A stretch of DNA of 64,000 nucleotides from positions 94,156 to 158,155 of the forward strand of contig NZ_JALLPO010000023.1 of assembly GCF_023276435.1 (NCBI RefSeq), given 5' to 3'. Positions 26,971-35,783 of this stretch are shown here, in pieces. Each line of letters opens with the position of its first letter. The first letter of the stretch is position 1. Under the pieces are notes generated by a model. It worked only from the letters and a program-made list of their open reading frames with translations, was not told the origin of the DNA and ran no database searches. The position numbers and the translations under genes are program-made. The stretch is from Sphaerisporangium perillae (GTDB lineage: Bacteria > Actinomycetota > Actinomycetes > Streptosporangiales > Streptosporangiaceae).

Positions 26971-27408
26971 TCAGAACGCCCGGTCTCCGCCCGGCATGGG
27001 ATAGCCGAGCTGCGCGGCCAGCTCCAGCTGGTCGTAGTAGAGGCGGTGGCTGGCGACGGCCCCGTCCTCCATCGTGCAGACCGAGCAGCAGCGGAGGGCG
27101 ATGGGGCGGCCGGTGGCCTCCGCCACCACCCCATCGGCCAGGACCAGCGGCCCCTTGTGGGTGCCGGTGACCATGAACTCCAGCACGCCCGTGTCCTCGG
27201 AGACGACGAGCAGCGAGGGTGTCGCCACCGAGTCGGGGAAGGCCCCGACCCACTCGGCGTAGTAGGAGTAGATCTCCTCCCGGCCCTCGGCGACGCCGCC
27301 CGGCGTGACGGTGACGGCTCGCGGGCCGTAGCACCGCGTGATCGCATCGACGTCATGACTGTTGTACGCCTCTGTCAGCCGATCCATGATCTCACTGGCC
27401 TCGTACAT
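26971..27408 (-). CDS. SnoaL/NTF2-like nuclear-transport-factor-2 fold protein
   Basis: This 145-residue cone-shaped-fold protein starts MYEASEIMDRLTEAYNSHDV, with CYGPRAVTVTPGGVAEGREE and the closing HRLYYDQLELAAQLGYPMPG typical of SnoaL-like polyketide cyclase/limonene-epoxide-hydrolase-type proteins. ATG 27408 follows AGAAAGGG at nine bases; an upstream in-frame GTG (27450) would add 14 residues. Members range from enzymes to ligand binders, so no reaction is assigned. It is a distinct protein from the other NTF2-like gene at 43948-44466. Confidence 0.85.
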   Translation of the reverse strand: MYEASEIMDRLTEAYNSHDVDAITRCYGPRAVTVTPGGVAEGREEIYSYYAEWVGAFPDSVATPSLLVVSEDTGVLEFMVTGTHKGPLVLADGVVAEATGRPIALRCCSVCTMEDGAVASHRLYYDQLELAAQLGYPMPGGDRAF

Positions 27409-28185
27409 GGAGACGGCCCTTTCTCGCGACAGGATCGGCGAAGGAGGCACGCGTCACCCGGCCGGCCGGCGCACCGGCCGGGCGCACTGCCGGCGCCCCC
27501 ATGTTTGCACGATAGCGCAGGTCACCCGGCACCTATCCCCTCGCGAGCCTGCGCGCCCGCGAGCCACGCCCACGCCGGCATGCCGAGCCGGCGGGCGATC
27601 AGCATGCGCTGGACCTCGCTTGGTGCCCTCGCCGATCTCCAGGTTCTCCGGCACCGCATCTGGCGACCTGGGGCAACATCAGCCCTATGGCGCTGAGCAG
27701 GCGTTTCGCCTTCTGGCGTCTTTCGCCTCAGAACACGACAACCTTCCCGCGAGAGCCCAATAAGAGTCTCCTCGAGCATGACGTCATAGCCCGCTACTTG
27801 AATTGTCAGGGTCCACGCCCCCGCGCGCCCGGGTCGAGGGGGTGCTGGAGATCCCGCTGGACGAGCTCCGCGTCGCCTACCAGAACACCCTCCCCGCGAT
27901 CTTGGCCGGCTGAGCGGAGGCCCGGAAGGCGTCGCCAGACGGCACAGAACGACAAGAGGCGGCGGCCCCCCCCCCGGGGGCGCCCCCCCCCGGGGGCCCC
28001 CCCGCCTCCGCGTTCACCGCCCCGCCCGACCCCGGACGGTCACGTCCACGCCCCGCTCGGCCGGCGAGACGGCCGGAGGCCGTTGGTCGCCCGGCCGACG
28101 CGGAGGCCGGGTCGGGTGCGCGCCCGGCGTCTGTCCGCCGCGGATCCGCCGCACCGGCCCGGGCCACGCGCCAGGAGAAGGGTGA
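27409..28185. other. 777-bp stretch of gene debris and GC homopolymers
   Basis: No intact gene is supported. It holds an acyl-CoA dehydrogenase C-terminal fragment (minus strand, 27522-27655). On the plus strand there is an isolated peptide end, VEGVLEIPLDELRVAYQNTL followed by PAILAG and a stop at 27913, the apparent 3' remnant of an unidentified gene. A run of long C and G homopolymers (about 27966-28008) follows, where the sequence itself may be unreliable. Confidence 0.55.
27522..27655 (-). pseudogene. Acyl-CoA dehydrogenase C-terminal fragment, frameshifted
   Basis: The minus strand reads ENLEIGEGT in one frame and SEVQRMLIARRLGMPAWAWL in the next, reproducing the end of an acyl-CoA dehydrogenase (compare ILEIGEGTSEVQRMLIAREL in the intact gene at 29132-30310). 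Bases 27591-27643 match 29159-29210 exactly over 52 positions with one extra T at 27621. That T causes the frameshift. The fragment has its own different C-terminus ending QAREGIGAG, so it comes from a paralogue or a recombination event, not a simple copy of the neighbour. Confidence 0.75.
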
Positions 28186-28963
28186 TCAGGCCTTCTTGGC
28201 GCAGATGGCGAAGACGTCGCCGGACGTGGAAGCCTGGCCGCTGGACTGCTTCTCCAGCTTCACCGTCCAGCTGTTGCCGTACGGGGCGCTCGCCAGCACG
28301 CCGAAGTTCTTGCTGGAGGTGAGCCAATACCCGCCGCCGGTGACGACCTCGTCGGACTCGCAGTTCGCCGAGAAGCTGCCGCCTTGGGAGGTGCTGAAGC
28401 CCTCGCTGACGACACGGGCGCTCGTGCCAGAGGAGCCGTTCTTACCGTCCTCGCCGTCCTCGCCGTCCTTGCCGTCCTCGCCTTTGGCGCCCTGCGGGCC
28501 ACGCGGCCCCTCCGGACCCTGAGGGCCGCGCTCCCCGTCCTTGCCATCCTTGCCGTCGGCGCCCTTCGTGCCCTGCGGCCCGGCCTCGCCTTGCGGGCCC
28601 CGCGCGCCGCCGTCACCCTTGAGGCCCTGCGAACCCGTGTCGCCCTTGGCCCCCTGCGCACCGTCCTTTGCCGTCGGCGCCCTTGGGCCCCTGCAGGCCG
28701 CGCGGGCCGGTGGCACCGGTGGTGCCGGGAGAGCCTGCCGGCCCCTCCGGACCCTGCCGGTTCCACGAGGTCTTCACCTCGGTGGTCTTGCACTTGGTCG
28801 TGACGCCCACGATGCGGACCAGGTGCGAGCTCTTGTCGACGCAGGCGTACACGGGGCTGTTCGCCCCCGCCGCGTAGGCGAAACCGCCTGCGATGATCGA
28901 GCCGGCCAATACCCCGACGCCGGCGGCGGCGAGCAGTCGCCCGCCGGGAAGCTTGACAGCCAC
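28186..28963 (-). pseudogene. Collagen-like surface protein, interrupted by a one-base frameshift
   Basis: The 5' part starts MAVKLPGGRLLAAAGVGVLA with a signal/anchor helix and a small domain containing CVDKSSHLVRIVGVTTKC. GXY collagen repeats then begin (GPEGPAGSPGTTGATGPRG). At 28667-28669 an extra A (AAA for AA on the minus strand) shifts the frame inside GADGKDG. The second frame continues the GXY repeats (GAQGAKGDTGSQGLKGDGG) and ends in a globular head (VSEGFSTSQGGSFSANCESD to VFAICAKKA). Together the two halves would give about 258 residues. It may be a true break, slippage in the A-run or a sequencing error. Such proteins form triple-helical stalks on the cell surface. Confidence 0.8.
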
Positions 28964-29131
28964 TTCTCTCCCAGAATCCGGACACTCCGGTCTTCTGGCG
29001 GGAAAACTTTATTAGAACGGTCCATCAACGCCCCACAGTTCCCATGACTCATTTCTGTCACAATGGCACCATCGCGCGAAACGTGCGCCCGGCTCGCCGC
29101 GCAAGTCAACGCGCAATCGATTCCCGGCTAT

Positions 29132-30310
29132 CTAACTGGATGTGCCCACTCCCAGCTCGCGGGCGATCAGCATGCGCTGGACCTCGCTGGTGCCCTCGCC
29201 GATCTCCAGGATCTTGGCGTCCCGGTAGAAGCGCCCCACCGGGTACTCGTTCATGAAGCCGTAGCCGCCGAAGATCTGGGTGGCGTCGCGGGCGTTGTCC
29301 ATCGCCGCGTTGGAGCTCACCAGCTTGGCGATGGCGGCCTCCTTCTTGAACGGCTCGCCCGCCAGCATCTTCTCGGCGGCGTGGTAGTAGGCCAGGCGCG
29401 CCGTGTGGGCGCGGACCTCCATGTCGGCGACCTTGAACTGGATGGCCTGGTAGCGCCCGATGGGCCCGCCGAAGGCGTGCCGTTCCCGCACGTACCGCAG
29501 GCACTCGTCGACGCAGCCCTGCGCGAGGCCGACCGACAGCGCCGCGATCGCGACGCGCCCCTCGTCCAGGGTCTGCAGGAACTGGGCGTACCCCCGGCCC
29601 CGCTCGCCGAGCAGGTTGGCGGCGGGCACCCGGCAGTCGGTGAACGACAGCTCCCGGGTGTCGGAGGCCGACCAGCCGACCTTGGAGTACTTCTTGGAGA
29701 CCGTGAACCCGGGCGTGCCGGAGGGGACGATGATGGTGCTGATCTCGGGCGCGGCGCGCCCCTCGCCGTCGGCCCGCTCGCGCCGGCCGGTGATGGCGGC
29801 GACCGCGACGAACCCGGTGATGTCGGTCCCGGAGTTGGTGATGAACGCCTTCGAGCCGTTGATCACCCACTCGCCGCCGTCCAGCGCCGCCGTCGTGCGC
29901 ATGCCGCCCGGCACGTCGGAGCCGCCTCCGGGCTCGGTCAGGCCGAAGGCGCCGAGCATCTCCCCCGAGCTCAGCCGGGGAAGCCAGTCGGCCTTCTGCT
30001 CCGCCGTGCCGAACCGGTAGAGCGGCATGGCGCCGAGGGACACCGCGGCCTCCAGGGTGATGGCCACCGAGGAGTCGACGCGGGCCAGCTCCTCCAGGGC
30101 CAAGCACAGGGCGAAGTAGTCACCGCCCATGCCGCCGTACTCCTCCGGGATCGGCAGCCCGAACAGCCCCATCTTCCCCATCTGCGAGACGATGTCGTAA
30201 GGGAAGGCGCAGCGCTCGTAGTAGTCGCCGATGACCGGGGCGACGACGTCCCGGGCGAACTTCTCGACGCTCGCGCGCAGTGCCTCGTACTCGTCGTTGA
30301 GCCGGTGCAT
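29132..30310 (-). CDS. Acyl-CoA dehydrogenase (isovaleryl-CoA dehydrogenase-like)
   Basis: This 392-residue flavoenzyme oxidises an acyl-CoA to the 2-enoyl-CoA. FAD/substrate motifs are FGLTEPGGGSDVPGGMRTTA and IFGGYGFMNEYPVGRFYRDA, followed by ILEIGEGTSEVQRMLIAREL. I chose ATG 30310 because GAGGAG lies eight bases before it; an in-frame GTG (30319) overlapping the lyase stop codon is possible. It is the last gene of the four-gene leucine/isovalerate operon. Substrate specificity within the family cannot be told from motifs alone; the operon argues for isovaleryl-CoA. Confidence 0.92.
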   Translation of the reverse strand: MHRLNDEYEALRASVEKFARDVVAPVIGDYYERCAFPYDIVSQMGKMGLFGLPIPEEYGGMGGDYFALCLALEELARVDSSVAITLEAAVSLGAMPLYRFGTAEQKADWLPRLSSGEMLGAFGLTEPGGGSDVPGGMRTTAALDGGEWVINGSKAFITNSGTDITGFVAVAAITGRRERADGEGRAAPEISTIIVPSGTPGFTVSKKYSKVGWSASDTRELSFTDCRVPAANLLGERGRGYAQFLQTLDEGRVAIAALSVGLAQGCVDECLRYVRERHAFGGPIGRYQAIQFKVADMEVRAHTARLAYYHAAEKMLAGEPFKKEAAIAKLVSSNAAMDNARDATQIFGGYGFMNEYPVGRFYRDAKILEIGEGTSEVQRMLIARELGVGTSS

Positions 30311-30315
30311 GCTCT

Positions 30316-31269
30316 TCACTCCTCTTCTTCGGCCGGGGGCTTGCCTGCCAGGGCCTGGACGACGCGGGACGGGCTCGGGCGGCCCAGCTCTCCGGCGAGC
30401 CAGACGCTGGTCCCGACCAGGGATTCAAGGTCGACGCCGGTCTCCACGCCGAGCCCGGACAGCATCCAGACCAGGTCCTCGGTGGCGAGGTTGCCGGTGG
30501 CGCTCTGGGCGTACGGGCAGCCGCCGATGCCTCCGGCGGAGGCGTCCACGACGGTCACCCCGGCTCTCAGGGCGCTGAGCGTGTTGGCCAGGGCCTGGCC
30601 GTAGGTGTCGTGGAAGTGCACGGCGAGCCGCTCGGGACCCACGCCGGCCTCGGCGAACGCCCGCAGGAGGGCGGTGACGTGCCCGGGGGTGCCGACGCCG
30701 ATGGTGTCGCCGAGGGACAACTGCGAGCAGCCGAGGTCGAGCAGCCGCCTGCCGTGCCGCACCACCTGCTCGACCGGCACCGGCCCCTCCCACGGGTCGC
30801 CGAAGCACATCGACAGGTACGCCCGGACGGCCAGCCCGGCGTCGAGGGCGCGCTCGACGACCGGGGTGAACATCTCGATCGAGCCGTCCACGCTGCGGTT
30901 GAGGTTGCGCCGGGCGAACGTCTCGGTGGCGCTGCCGAAGATCGCGATGTCGGTGACGCCGAGGCCGAGCGCGCGGTCCAGGCCCCGCTCGTTGGGGACC
31001 AGCACCGGGTAGCGCACGCCCGGGACCCGGTCCAGGCGCCCCAGCAGCTCCTCGGCGTCCGCGAGCTGCGGCACCCATTTGGGGTGGACGAAGCTGGTCG
31101 CCTCGATGGTGGCCAGGCCGGCCCGCGCGAGCCGGGCGACGAGCTCGGCCTTGACCTCCACGGGCAGGATCGCCGACTCGTTCTGCAGGCCGTCCCTGGG
31201 CCCGACCTCGTAGATCGTCACCCGGTCCGGCAGGCCCTCCATCGGCGCCTGGAACGGTGCGCGCATCAT
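30316..31269 (-). CDS. Hydroxymethylglutaryl-CoA lyase
   Basis: This 317-residue TIM-barrel enzyme cleaves HMG-CoA to acetyl-CoA and acetoacetate, the last step of leucine breakdown. It has the N-terminal signature [15 protein letters not shown], the metal-site [12 protein letters not shown] and the flexible active-site loop [15 protein letters not shown] with its cysteine. ATG 31269 overlaps the stop codon of the biotin-carboxylase gene by four bases (ATGA); a second ATG follows at once. The stop codon lies within a few bases of the dehydrogenase start. Confidence 0.95.
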   Translation of the reverse strand: MMRAPFQAPMEGLPDRVTIYEVGPRDGLQNESAILPVEVKAELVARLARAGLATIEATSFVHPKWVPQLADAEELLGRLDRVPGVRYPVLVPNERGLDRALGLGVTDIAIFGSATETFARRNLNRSVDGSIEMFTPVVERALDAGLAVRAYLSMCFGDPWEGPVPVEQVVRHGRRLLDLGCSQLSLGDTIGVGTPGHVTALLRAFAEAGVGPERLAVHFHDTYGQALANTLSALRAGVTVVDASAGGIGGCPYAQSATGNLATEDLVWMLSGLGVETGVDLESLVGTSVWLAGELGRPSPSRVVQALAGKPPAEEEE

Positions 31270-33302
31270 GATCCTCCCGTCTCCGCCGCCGTGACCGCGC
31301 CGGCGCCGGTGTCCGGGGGCTCGTCGCGGACGACCGCGAGCACGGCGTCCATGTCGACCGGCTGCCCCGCCCGCACGGCGAGTTCGGCGACGACCCCGTC
31401 CGCGGGGGCGGTCACGGTGTGCTCCATCTTCATCGCCTCGACGATCATCAGCGGCTGCCCCTCGGTGACCCGTTCGCCGGGGACGACCTTGACCAGCAGC
31501 ACGGTGCCGGGCATCGGGCTGCGCACCACCCCGTCGCCCGCGCCGCCCGCGCCGGCGTGGTCGCCGCGATCCCCGGCCTCGTGCGGGATGATCGCGTACG
31601 ACCTGCCGTCCCGGCCGAGCCAGACGGCGGCGCCGTCCCTCGCGCAGGAGAAGCGGGTCGTGAGCCCGTCGAGCGTCACGATCACCTCGCCGTCGCCGCG
31701 CGCGAGCCGGGCCTGGACGGCGGGGGCGTCGCCCACGGCGACCTCGCACCCTCGCGCCGGGAGGCCGCGCACCTTGACCGGGACCGTCTCTCCACGCGCC
31801 GTCGCGAGCAGCCAGGTGGTCCAGGCCGGCTCGCCGACGCGCCACCCGTCCGGCACCTGCCACGGGTCCTCACCGGCGCGGGCCGCCAGCTCGTCGTGCA
31901 GGACCAGCGCCGCGGTGGCGGGCACCTCGGCGGGCGGCGCCCCGCCGGTGCCGTAGGCGGCGGCGAGCAGCGCGTCGAGCCGCTGGTCGATCAGCCCGGT
32001 GCCGAGCCTTCCCGCCGTGACGTCGGGGTCGGCCAGCAGCGCGCGCAGGAACGCGATGTTGGTCGTCACGCCGAGCACGGTCGTCGCGCGCAGCGCCGCG
32101 TCCAGCCGCCGCAGCGCGCCCGCCCGGTCCGGGGCCCAGGCGATGACCTTGGACAGCATCGGGTCGTAGTCGCTGCCGACGACCGTGCCGGCCTGGATGC
32201 CGGAGTCGACCCGCACGCCGGGGTCCCCGGGCTCGGCGAGGGCGAGCACCTTGCCTCCCGTGGGCAGGAAGTCCCTGGAGGGGTCCTCGGCGTACACGCG
32301 CGCCTCGACCGCGTGGCCGCGCAGCCGCACGTCGTCCTGCGACAACGGCAGCGGCTCCCCGGCCGCGACGCGCAGCTGGAGCTCCACCAGGTCGAGCCCG
32401 GTGACCAGCTCGGTGACCGGGTGCTCGACCTGCAGCCGGGTGTTCATCTCGATGAAGTAGCCCGGGTGGCCCGGCTCGTCCCCGGCGACGATGAACTCGA
32501 CCGTTCCCGCGCCGACGTACCCGACCGACCGAGCGGCCCGCACGGCGTCGGCGCCCATCCTGCGCCGCGTCTCCTCGTCCAGCAGCGGAGAGGGCGCCTC
32601 CTCGATGATCTTCTGGTGGCGGCGCTGCAGGCTGCACTCGCGCTCGCCGAGGTGGATCACGTTGCCGTGCGCGTCGGCGAGCACCTGGATCTCGATGTGC
32701 CGGGGGTCGGCGATGAACCGCTCCAGCAGCAGCGTCGGGTCGCCGAACGCGGCGGCGGCCGTGCGGCGGGCCGACTCCAGGACCTGCGGCAGCTCCTCCG
32801 CCGACCGGGCCACCAGCATGCCCTTGCCGCCGCCGCCCGCCGACGGCTTGACCAGCACCGGGAAGCCGATGCGCAGTGCCGCCTCCAGCAGGTCGCCGGG
32901 CTCCGCGCCGCCCGGCACGACCGGGACGCCCGCGGCGGCGACGGTGGCCTTGGCCCGGATCTTGTCGCCCATCGCCTCGACCGCCTCGGCCGGCGGCCCG
33001 ACGAAGACCAGCCCCTCCTCGGCGCACCGGCGGGCGAACGCGGTGCTCTCGGCGAGGAACCCGTAGCCGGGGTGCACCGCCTGCGCGCCGGAGCGCTTGG
33101 CGGCCTGGAGGACCTCCTCGACGGCGAGGTATCCCGACTCCAGCCGCACGGCGGCGTCGGCCTCGCGGACGTGCCGCGCGCCCGCGTCGGCGTCGCTGTA
33201 CACGGCGACGGACCGCACGCCGAGCCGGCGCAGCGTCCGGATGACGCGGAGCGCGATCTCTCCCCGGTTGGCGACGAGAACCGTGTCGAACGTCAACATC
33301 AT
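31266..33302 (-). CDS. Acyl-CoA carboxylase alpha subunit (probable methylcrotonyl-CoA carboxylase, biotin subunit)
   Basis: This 678-residue protein has an N-terminal biotin carboxylase ([58 protein letters not shown]) and a C-terminal carrier domain with the biotin site [10 protein letters not shown]. It starts two bases after the carboxyltransferase stop codon and overlaps the HMG-CoA lyase start. Operon content (carboxyltransferase, HMG-CoA lyase, acyl-CoA dehydrogenase) supports methylcrotonyl-CoA as substrate. It is paralogous to the gene at 974-3013. Confidence 0.94.
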   Translation of the reverse strand: MMLTFDTVLVANRGEIALRVIRTLRRLGVRSVAVYSDADAGARHVREADAAVRLESGYLAVEEVLQAAKRSGAQAVHPGYGFLAESTAFARRCAEEGLVFVGPPAEAVEAMGDKIRAKATVAAAGVPVVPGGAEPGDLLEAALRIGFPVLVKPSAGGGGKGMLVARSAEELPQVLESARRTAAAAFGDPTLLLERFIADPRHIEIQVLADAHGNVIHLGERECSLQRRHQKIIEEAPSPLLDEETRRRMGADAVRAARSVGYVGAGTVEFIVAGDEPGHPGYFIEMNTRLQVEHPVTELVTGLDLVELQLRVAAGEPLPLSQDDVRLRGHAVEARVYAEDPSRDFLPTGGKVLALAEPGDPGVRVDSGIQAGTVVGSDYDPMLSKVIAWAPDRAGALRRLDAALRATTVLGVTTNIAFLRALLADPDVTAGRLGTGLIDQRLDALLAAAYGTGGAPPAEVPATAALVLHDELAARAGEDPWQVPDGWRVGEPAWTTWLLATARGETVPVKVRGLPARGCEVAVGDAPAVQARLARGDGEVIVTLDGLTTRFSCARDGAAVWLGRDGRSYAIIPHEAGDRGDHAGAGGAGDGVVRSPMPGTVLLVKVVPGERVTEGQPLMIVEAMKMEHTVTAPADGVVAELAVRAGQPVDMDAVLAVVRDEPPDTGAGAVTAAETGGS

Positions 33303-33304
33303 GG

Positions 33305-34885
33305 TCACATCCGGAAGACGCCGTAGCCGATGGGGTCGAGGGGGGCGTTCGCCGCCGCGGAGAGGGCGAGGCCGAGGACGGTGCGGGTGTCGAGAGGGTC
33401 GACCACGCCGTCGTCCCAGATCCGCGCCGTGGAGTAGTAGGGGTTGCCCTGCTCCTCGTACCGCTCGCGGATCGCGCGCTTGAACTCCGCCTCGTCGTCG
33501 CCGCCGGGACGCACGGTGGCCAGCACGTTGGCCGCCTGCTCGCCGCCCATGACCGAGATGCGGGCGTTCGGCCACATCCACAGGAAGCGCGGCGAGTACG
33601 CCCGTCCGGCCATCGCGTAGTTGCCGGCGCCGAAGGACCCGCCGATGACCACGGTGAGCTTGGGCACCCGGGCGCAGGAGACGGCGGTGACCATCTTGGC
33701 GCCGTGCTTGGCGATGCCGCCGGACTCGTAGGCGCGGCCGACCATGAACCCGCTGATGTTCTGCAGGAAGAGCAGCGGGATCCCGCGCTGGTCGCACAGC
33801 TCGATGAAGTGGGCGCCCTTCAGCGCCGACTCGCTGAACAGGATGCCGTTGTTGGCGATGACGCCGACCGGGTGGCCGTGGATGTGCGCGAAGCCGGTCA
33901 CCAGCGTGGGGCCGTACTCGGCCTTGAACTCCAGGAACCGGCTGCCGTCGACGATGCGGCCGATGACCTCGCGGACGTCGTAGGGCGTGCGGGTGTCGGC
34001 GGGCACGATGCCGTACAGGTCACGGGGGTCGTGCAGCGGCTCCTCCGTCCGTCCCCGCTCCCAGGGGCTCGGCGCCCTGGGCGCGAGCGTGGCGACGATG
34101 TCGCGGACGATCGACAGCGCGTGGGCGTCGTCCTCGGCGAGGTGGTCGGTAACCCCGCTGACCCGGGCGTGCACGTCGCCGCCGCCGAGCTCCTCGGCGG
34201 TGACCTCCTCGCCGGTGGCGGCCTTCACCAGCGGCGGGCCGCCCAGGAAGATCGTGCCCTGGTTCCTGACGATGACGGCCTCGTCGCTCATGGCCGGCAC
34301 GTACGCGCCGCCGGCGGTGCAGGAGCCGAGCACGGCGGCGATCTGCGGGATGCCGCGCCGCGACATGGTGGCCTGGTTGTAGAAGATCCGCCCGAAGTGC
34401 TCGCGGTCGGGGAAGACCTCGTCCTGCAGGGGCAGGAACGCGCCGCCGGAGTCCACCAGGTACACGCACGGCAGGTGGTTGTGGAGGGCGACCTCCTGGG
34501 CGCGCAGGTGCTTCTTGACGGTGATCGGGTAGTAGGTGCCGCCCTTGACGGTCGCGTCGTTGGCGACGATCACGCATTCCCTGCCGCTCACCCGTCCGAC
34601 CCCGGTGATGATCCCGGCGGCGGGCGCCTCGTCGCCGTACAGCCCGGTGGCGGCCAGCGGCGAGAGCTCCAGGAAGCGGGAAGCGGGGTCGAGGAGGGTG
34701 CCGACGCGGTCGCGGGGCAGGAGCTTGCCGCGCTCGACGTGCCGCGCACGGGACCGCTCGGGCCCGCCGAGGGCCGCGACGGCCAGGCGCTCGCGCAGCT
34801 CGGCGGCCAGATTCTCGTTGACCTCCGCGTTGCGCTTGAACTCCTCGCCGTCCGGGCCCACCGCCGTCCGGAGGACAGGGGCCAT
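33305..34885 (-). CDS. Acyl-CoA carboxylase carboxyltransferase subunit (probable methylcrotonyl-CoA carboxylase beta)
   Basis: This 526-residue carboxyltransferase is full length for the methylcrotonyl-CoA type. It has the characteristic [20 protein letters not shown] and [20 protein letters not shown] segments, then [15 protein letters not shown] and [17 protein letters not shown] chose ATG 34885 because GGGAGG sits eight bases upstream; a longer in-frame start overlaps the operator site and lacks such a signal. It is the first gene of the leucine operon and diverges from a TetR regulator across 85 bp containing two copies of a 16-bp operator-like motif. Confidence 0.94.
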   Translation of the reverse strand: MAPVLRTAVGPDGEEFKRNAEVNENLAAELRERLAVAALGGPERSRARHVERGKLLPRDRVGTLLDPASRFLELSPLAATGLYGDEAPAAGIITGVGRVSGRECVIVANDATVKGGTYYPITVKKHLRAQEVALHNHLPCVYLVDSGGAFLPLQDEVFPDREHFGRIFYNQATMSRRGIPQIAAVLGSCTAGGAYVPAMSDEAVIVRNQGTIFLGGPPLVKAATGEEVTAEELGGGDVHARVSGVTDHLAEDDAHALSIVRDIVATLAPRAPSPWERGRTEEPLHDPRDLYGIVPADTRTPYDVREVIGRIVDGSRFLEFKAEYGPTLVTGFAHIHGHPVGVIANNGILFSESALKGAHFIELCDQRGIPLLFLQNISGFMVGRAYESGGIAKHGAKMVTAVSCARVPKLTVVIGGSFGAGNYAMAGRAYSPRFLWMWPNARISVMGGEQAANVLATVRPGGDDEAEFKRAIRERYEEQGNPYYSTARIWDDGVVDPLDTRTVLGLALSAAANAPLDPIGYGVFRM

Positions 34886-34903
34886 GGTGCGCACCTCCCA
34901 GGG

Positions 34904-34919
34904 GTTAACGTCCACTAAC
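34904..34919. promoter_or_regulatory. TetR operator-like site 1
   Basis: GTTAACGTCCACTAAC, an imperfect palindrome of the form GTTARYG-NN-CRYTAAC. It lies 19 bp before the carboxyltransferase start, where a bound repressor would block that operon. It matches two other copies in this locus. Confidence 0.75.
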
Positions 34920-34931
34920 ACCGCCTCGGAT

Positions 34932-34947
34932 GTTAGTCATCATTAAC
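34932..34947. promoter_or_regulatory. TetR operator-like site 2
   Basis: GTTAGTCATCATTAAC, which read on the other strand is GTTAATGATGACTAAC, the same 16-bp pattern as site 1. It lies 24 bp before the TetR start codon, fitting autoregulation of the divergent regulator gene. Confidence 0.75.
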
Positions 34948-34970
34948 CGATTCGTCTACCATTGCCGGTC

Positions 34971-35567
34971 ATGACCGTTGTGCGGAGTCCTACCCGCGTT
35001 CCGAGTCCTCGCCGCAGGGAGATCCTGGACGCCGCGGCGACCCTGTTCGCCGCCAGGGGCTTCCACGGGGTATCCATCGAGGAGATCGGCGGAGCGGTCG
35101 GCATCTCGGGCCCCGCGCTCTATCGCCACTTCAGCGGCAAGGAGTCCCTGCTCTCGGAGATGCTGCTGGACATCAGCGAGCGGCTGCGCACCTCGGCGGT
35201 GGAACGCGCCACCCGGGCCGCCGACGGGGAGCAGGCCCTGGACGCTCTGCTGGCCGGGCAGATCGACTTCGCGCTCGACCATCCCGCGCTGATCACGGTG
35301 CACGACCGCGAGCTCGGCAACGTCCCCGAGCCGGCCCGGCGGCGGATCCGGCGGCTCCAGCGGCTCTACGTCGAGGAATGGGTCACCGTGCTGACCGAGC
35401 TGTACCCGGACGCGCCCCCGCCGAGGCTGCGGGCGGCGACCCATGCCATCTTCGGGCTGTTGAACTCCACCCCGCACAGCGCCGGGGAGCTTCCCCGGGA
35501 CGCCATGGCCGCACTCCTGCACCGCATGGCCCGCGCCGCGCTCGCCGATCTCGTTAACGACCACTAA
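34971..35567 (+). CDS. TetR-family regulator of the leucine/isovalerate operon
   Basis: This is a 198-residue protein. Its helix-turn-helix lies in REILDAAATLFAARGFHGVS and EEIGGAVGISGPALYRHFSG (residues ~16-55). A helical effector domain follows. It is divergent from the acyl-CoA carboxylase operon, the usual position of a LiuR/AcdR-like local repressor whose effector would be a pathway acyl-CoA; the effector is inference. The 16-bp GTTA-N8-TAAC motif occurs twice in the divergent gap and a third time overlapping this gene's stop codon. ATG 34971 is used; a GTG-type start nine bases earlier is possible. Confidence 0.92.
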   Translation: MTVVRSPTRVPSPRRREILDAAATLFAARGFHGVSIEEIGGAVGISGPALYRHFSGKESLLSEMLLDISERLRTSAVERATRAADGEQALDALLAGQIDFALDHPALITVHDRELGNVPEPARRRIRRLQRLYVEEWVTVLTELYPDAPPPRLRAATHAIFGLLNSTPHSAGELPRDAMAALLHRMARAALADLVNDH

Positions 35568-35569
35568 CG
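35554..35569. promoter_or_regulatory. TetR operator-like site 3, overlapping the regulator's stop codon
   Basis: GTTAACGACCACTAAC differs from site 1 at one base (A for T). It spans the last codons and the TAA stop of the regulator gene, about 600 bp from the promoter copies. It could be an auxiliary operator for looping or a relic of duplication. Confidence 0.6.
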
Positions 35570-35605
35570 CCCGTGGGGGCCGCGCCCCGATCTACATGGA
35601 CCGCC

Positions 35606-35633
35606 GGCCGGTCGGGCCCCGTCCCGGCCGGCC
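35606..35633. terminator. Hairpin terminator after the TetR gene
   Basis: GGCCGGTCGGG and CCCGGCCGGCC form an 11-bp stem (one G-U pair) around a 6-base loop, starting about 40 bp after the TetR stop codon. No T-run follows. It separates the regulator from the PadR-ABC operon. Confidence 0.5.
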
Positions 35634-35730
35634 GCGCCTTTCCGTGGCGGCATACGACTCTTCCGCGGCATACGCCCTCCCTACACGGTGAGCCGTAATC
35701 TCCCCCATGTCCGAATTGGGGCTTGTCTTG

Positions 35731-35771
35731 CCAACTATCTAGATATATCGTCAACGTATCTAGATAGTTGG
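35731..35771. promoter_or_regulatory. Perfect 15-bp inverted repeat, candidate PadR operator
   Basis: CCAACTATCTAGATA (35731-35745) and TATCTAGATAGTTGG (35757-35771) are exact reverse complements around an 11-bp spacer. Each arm contains the self-palindrome TATCTAGATA. The element ends 12 bp before the PadR start codon and is far more AT-rich than its surroundings. This is the expected place for autoregulation of the padR-ABC operon. Confidence 0.8.
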
Positions 35772-35783
35772 AAGATCGGTGAT

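Noticed and set aside
28384..29047. Plus-strand proline/alanine-rich frames opposite the collagen-like gene
   Set aside because: Reverse-complement reading of GXY repeats naturally gives open, low-complexity frames; no start signal or domain.
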